22,056 nucleotides of DNA from an uncultured Collinsella sp. GTDB lineage: Bacteria > Actinomycetota > Coriobacteriia > Coriobacteriales > Coriobacteriaceae. Every line of letters starts with the position of its first letter. Position 1 is the first letter of the stretch. The notes below the pieces were generated by a model that worked only from the letters and a program-made list of their open reading frames with translations, made no database searches and was not told where the DNA came from. Positions 21,463-22,056 of the stretch are shown in pieces. Made by a program: the position numbers and the translations under genes. The stretch lies in the NCBI GenBank assembly GCA_958370325.1, contig CATXJW010000033.1, positions 1 to 22,056 on the forward strand, in the 5' to 3' direction.

Positions 21463-22056
21463 TTACTCAGCCATCTGAGCCTGGACGGCGGTGATGGCTA
21501 CGACACCCACGATGTCGTCGGCAGAGCAGCCGCGCGACAGGTCGTTGACCGGCTTGGCGATGCCCTGCAGGATGGGGCCGTAGGCGTCGGCACCGGCGAA
21601 GCGCTGGACCAGCTTGTAGCCGATGTTGCCGGCCTCGAGGTCGGGGAACACGAGCACGTTGGCCTTGCCGGCGACAGAGGAGCCGGGAGCCTTGAGCTGG
21701 GCGACGGTGGGGACGATGGCGGCGTCGAGCTGCAGGTCGCCATCGATGGCGAGCTCGGGAGCCTTCTCCTTGCAGAACTTCACGGCCTCCTGGACCTTCT
21801 TGGCGACCTCGCCGCCGGCGGAGCCCATGGTGGAGTAGGAAAGCATGGCCACGTGCGGCTCAACGTTGCCCATGAAGGTGGACCAGGAGTGAGCGGAGGC
21901 GATGGCGATCTCGGAGAGCTCGTCAGAGGACGGGTTGATGTTGAGGCCGCAGTCGGCGAAGATCAGCGTGCCGTCGGTACCGAACTGCGGGGTGTCGGTG
22001 CACATCACGAAGAAGGCCGAGACCAGCTTGGTGCCCGGGGCGGTCTTGAGGATCTG
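21463..22056 (-). CDS. pta: Phosphate acetyltransferase (5' end beyond the window)
   Basis: The C-terminal 197 residues of phosphotransacetylase are visible; the frame is open to the right edge and the start lies outside. VSAFFVMMCTD, FADCGLNINPSSDELSEIAIASA, MLSYSTMGSAGG, DGDLQLDAAIVPTVAQLKAPGS, ANVLVFPDLEAGNIGYKLVQRF and GPILQGIAKPVNDLSRGCSADDIV follow the family order to the C-terminus. The enzyme converts acetyl-CoA and phosphate to acetyl phosphate, the substrate of the acetate kinase encoded opposite. The usual pta-ackA operon is replaced here by a convergent arrangement. The terminator is presumably the hairpin structure at 21317-21447. Confidence 0.95.
   Translation of the reverse strand, partial: QILKTAPGTKLVSAFFVMCTDTPQFGTDGTLIFADCGLNINPSSDELSEIAIASAHSWSTFMGNVEPHVAMLSYSTMGSAGGEVAKKVQEAVKFCKEKAPELAIDGDLQLDAAIVPTVAQLKAPGSSVAGKANVLVFPDLEAGNIGYKLVQRFAGADAYGPILQGIAKPVNDLSRGCSADDIVGVVAITAVQAQMAE

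Noticed and set aside
1..22056. tRNA, rRNA, CRISPR arrays, phage genes or insertion-sequence transposases
   Set aside because: I saw no cloverleaf-like tRNA, rRNA segment, regular repeat-spacer array, integrase or transposase frame in the window.

Overview
The window looks like a chromosome segment of a high-GC, anaerobic, fermentative Gram-positive of the Coriobacteriia, most likely Collinsella or a close relative. The pointers are a D-aspartate ligase/aspartate racemase pair, an LPxTG-anchored C69 peptidase, a fused EcfA ATPase, acetate kinase and phosphotransacetylase genes, and G+C-rich third positions. The genus is an inference from gene content, not from a marker gene.

Left part (1-4160): a truncated secreted coiled-coil cell-wall protein (-), a stand-alone MOSC protein (-), then a D-aspartate ligase and aspartate racemase (+) that would supply and attach D-Asp to the peptidoglycan cross-bridge. 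A strong bidirectional terminator ends this part.

ECF region (4189-8444, all -): in transcription order there is a promoter, a 22-residue leader peptide with three consecutive Trp codons, an intrinsic terminator, two paralogous S components, a fused double-ATPase EcfA and EcfT. The leader is a classic ribosome-mediated tryptophan attenuator. It implies that this ECF importer carries tryptophan or a related indole compound. A 21-nt segment starting at the last base of the Trp codons is complementary (20/21) to a segment beyond the terminator, which the textbook model does not explain. The operon also holds two hairpin repeats.

Middle (8544-16256): a sortase-anchored C69 dipeptidase (-); a diacylglycerol/lipid kinase with an unlisted 30-residue membrane microprotein 9 nt downstream (-); then (+) RNase D, a YugP-type zinc metallopeptidase, XseA-XseB (exonuclease VII) and a HIT hydrolase. 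Between rnd and the peptidase lies a ~98-nt structured element. A second copy, with the same core and different but still self-complementary arms, lies between the two ECF S genes; the base pairs covary between copies.

Right part (16298-22056): a LysR regulator and an MFS transporter with visibly lower G+C (probably acquired), then two tandem acetate kinase paralogues. The first has lost three family-invariant positions although its codons look like those of a highly expressed gene; the second keeps all three. A 131-nt nested palindrome with 29-bp perfect arms separates the second kinase gene from a convergent, truncated pta gene.
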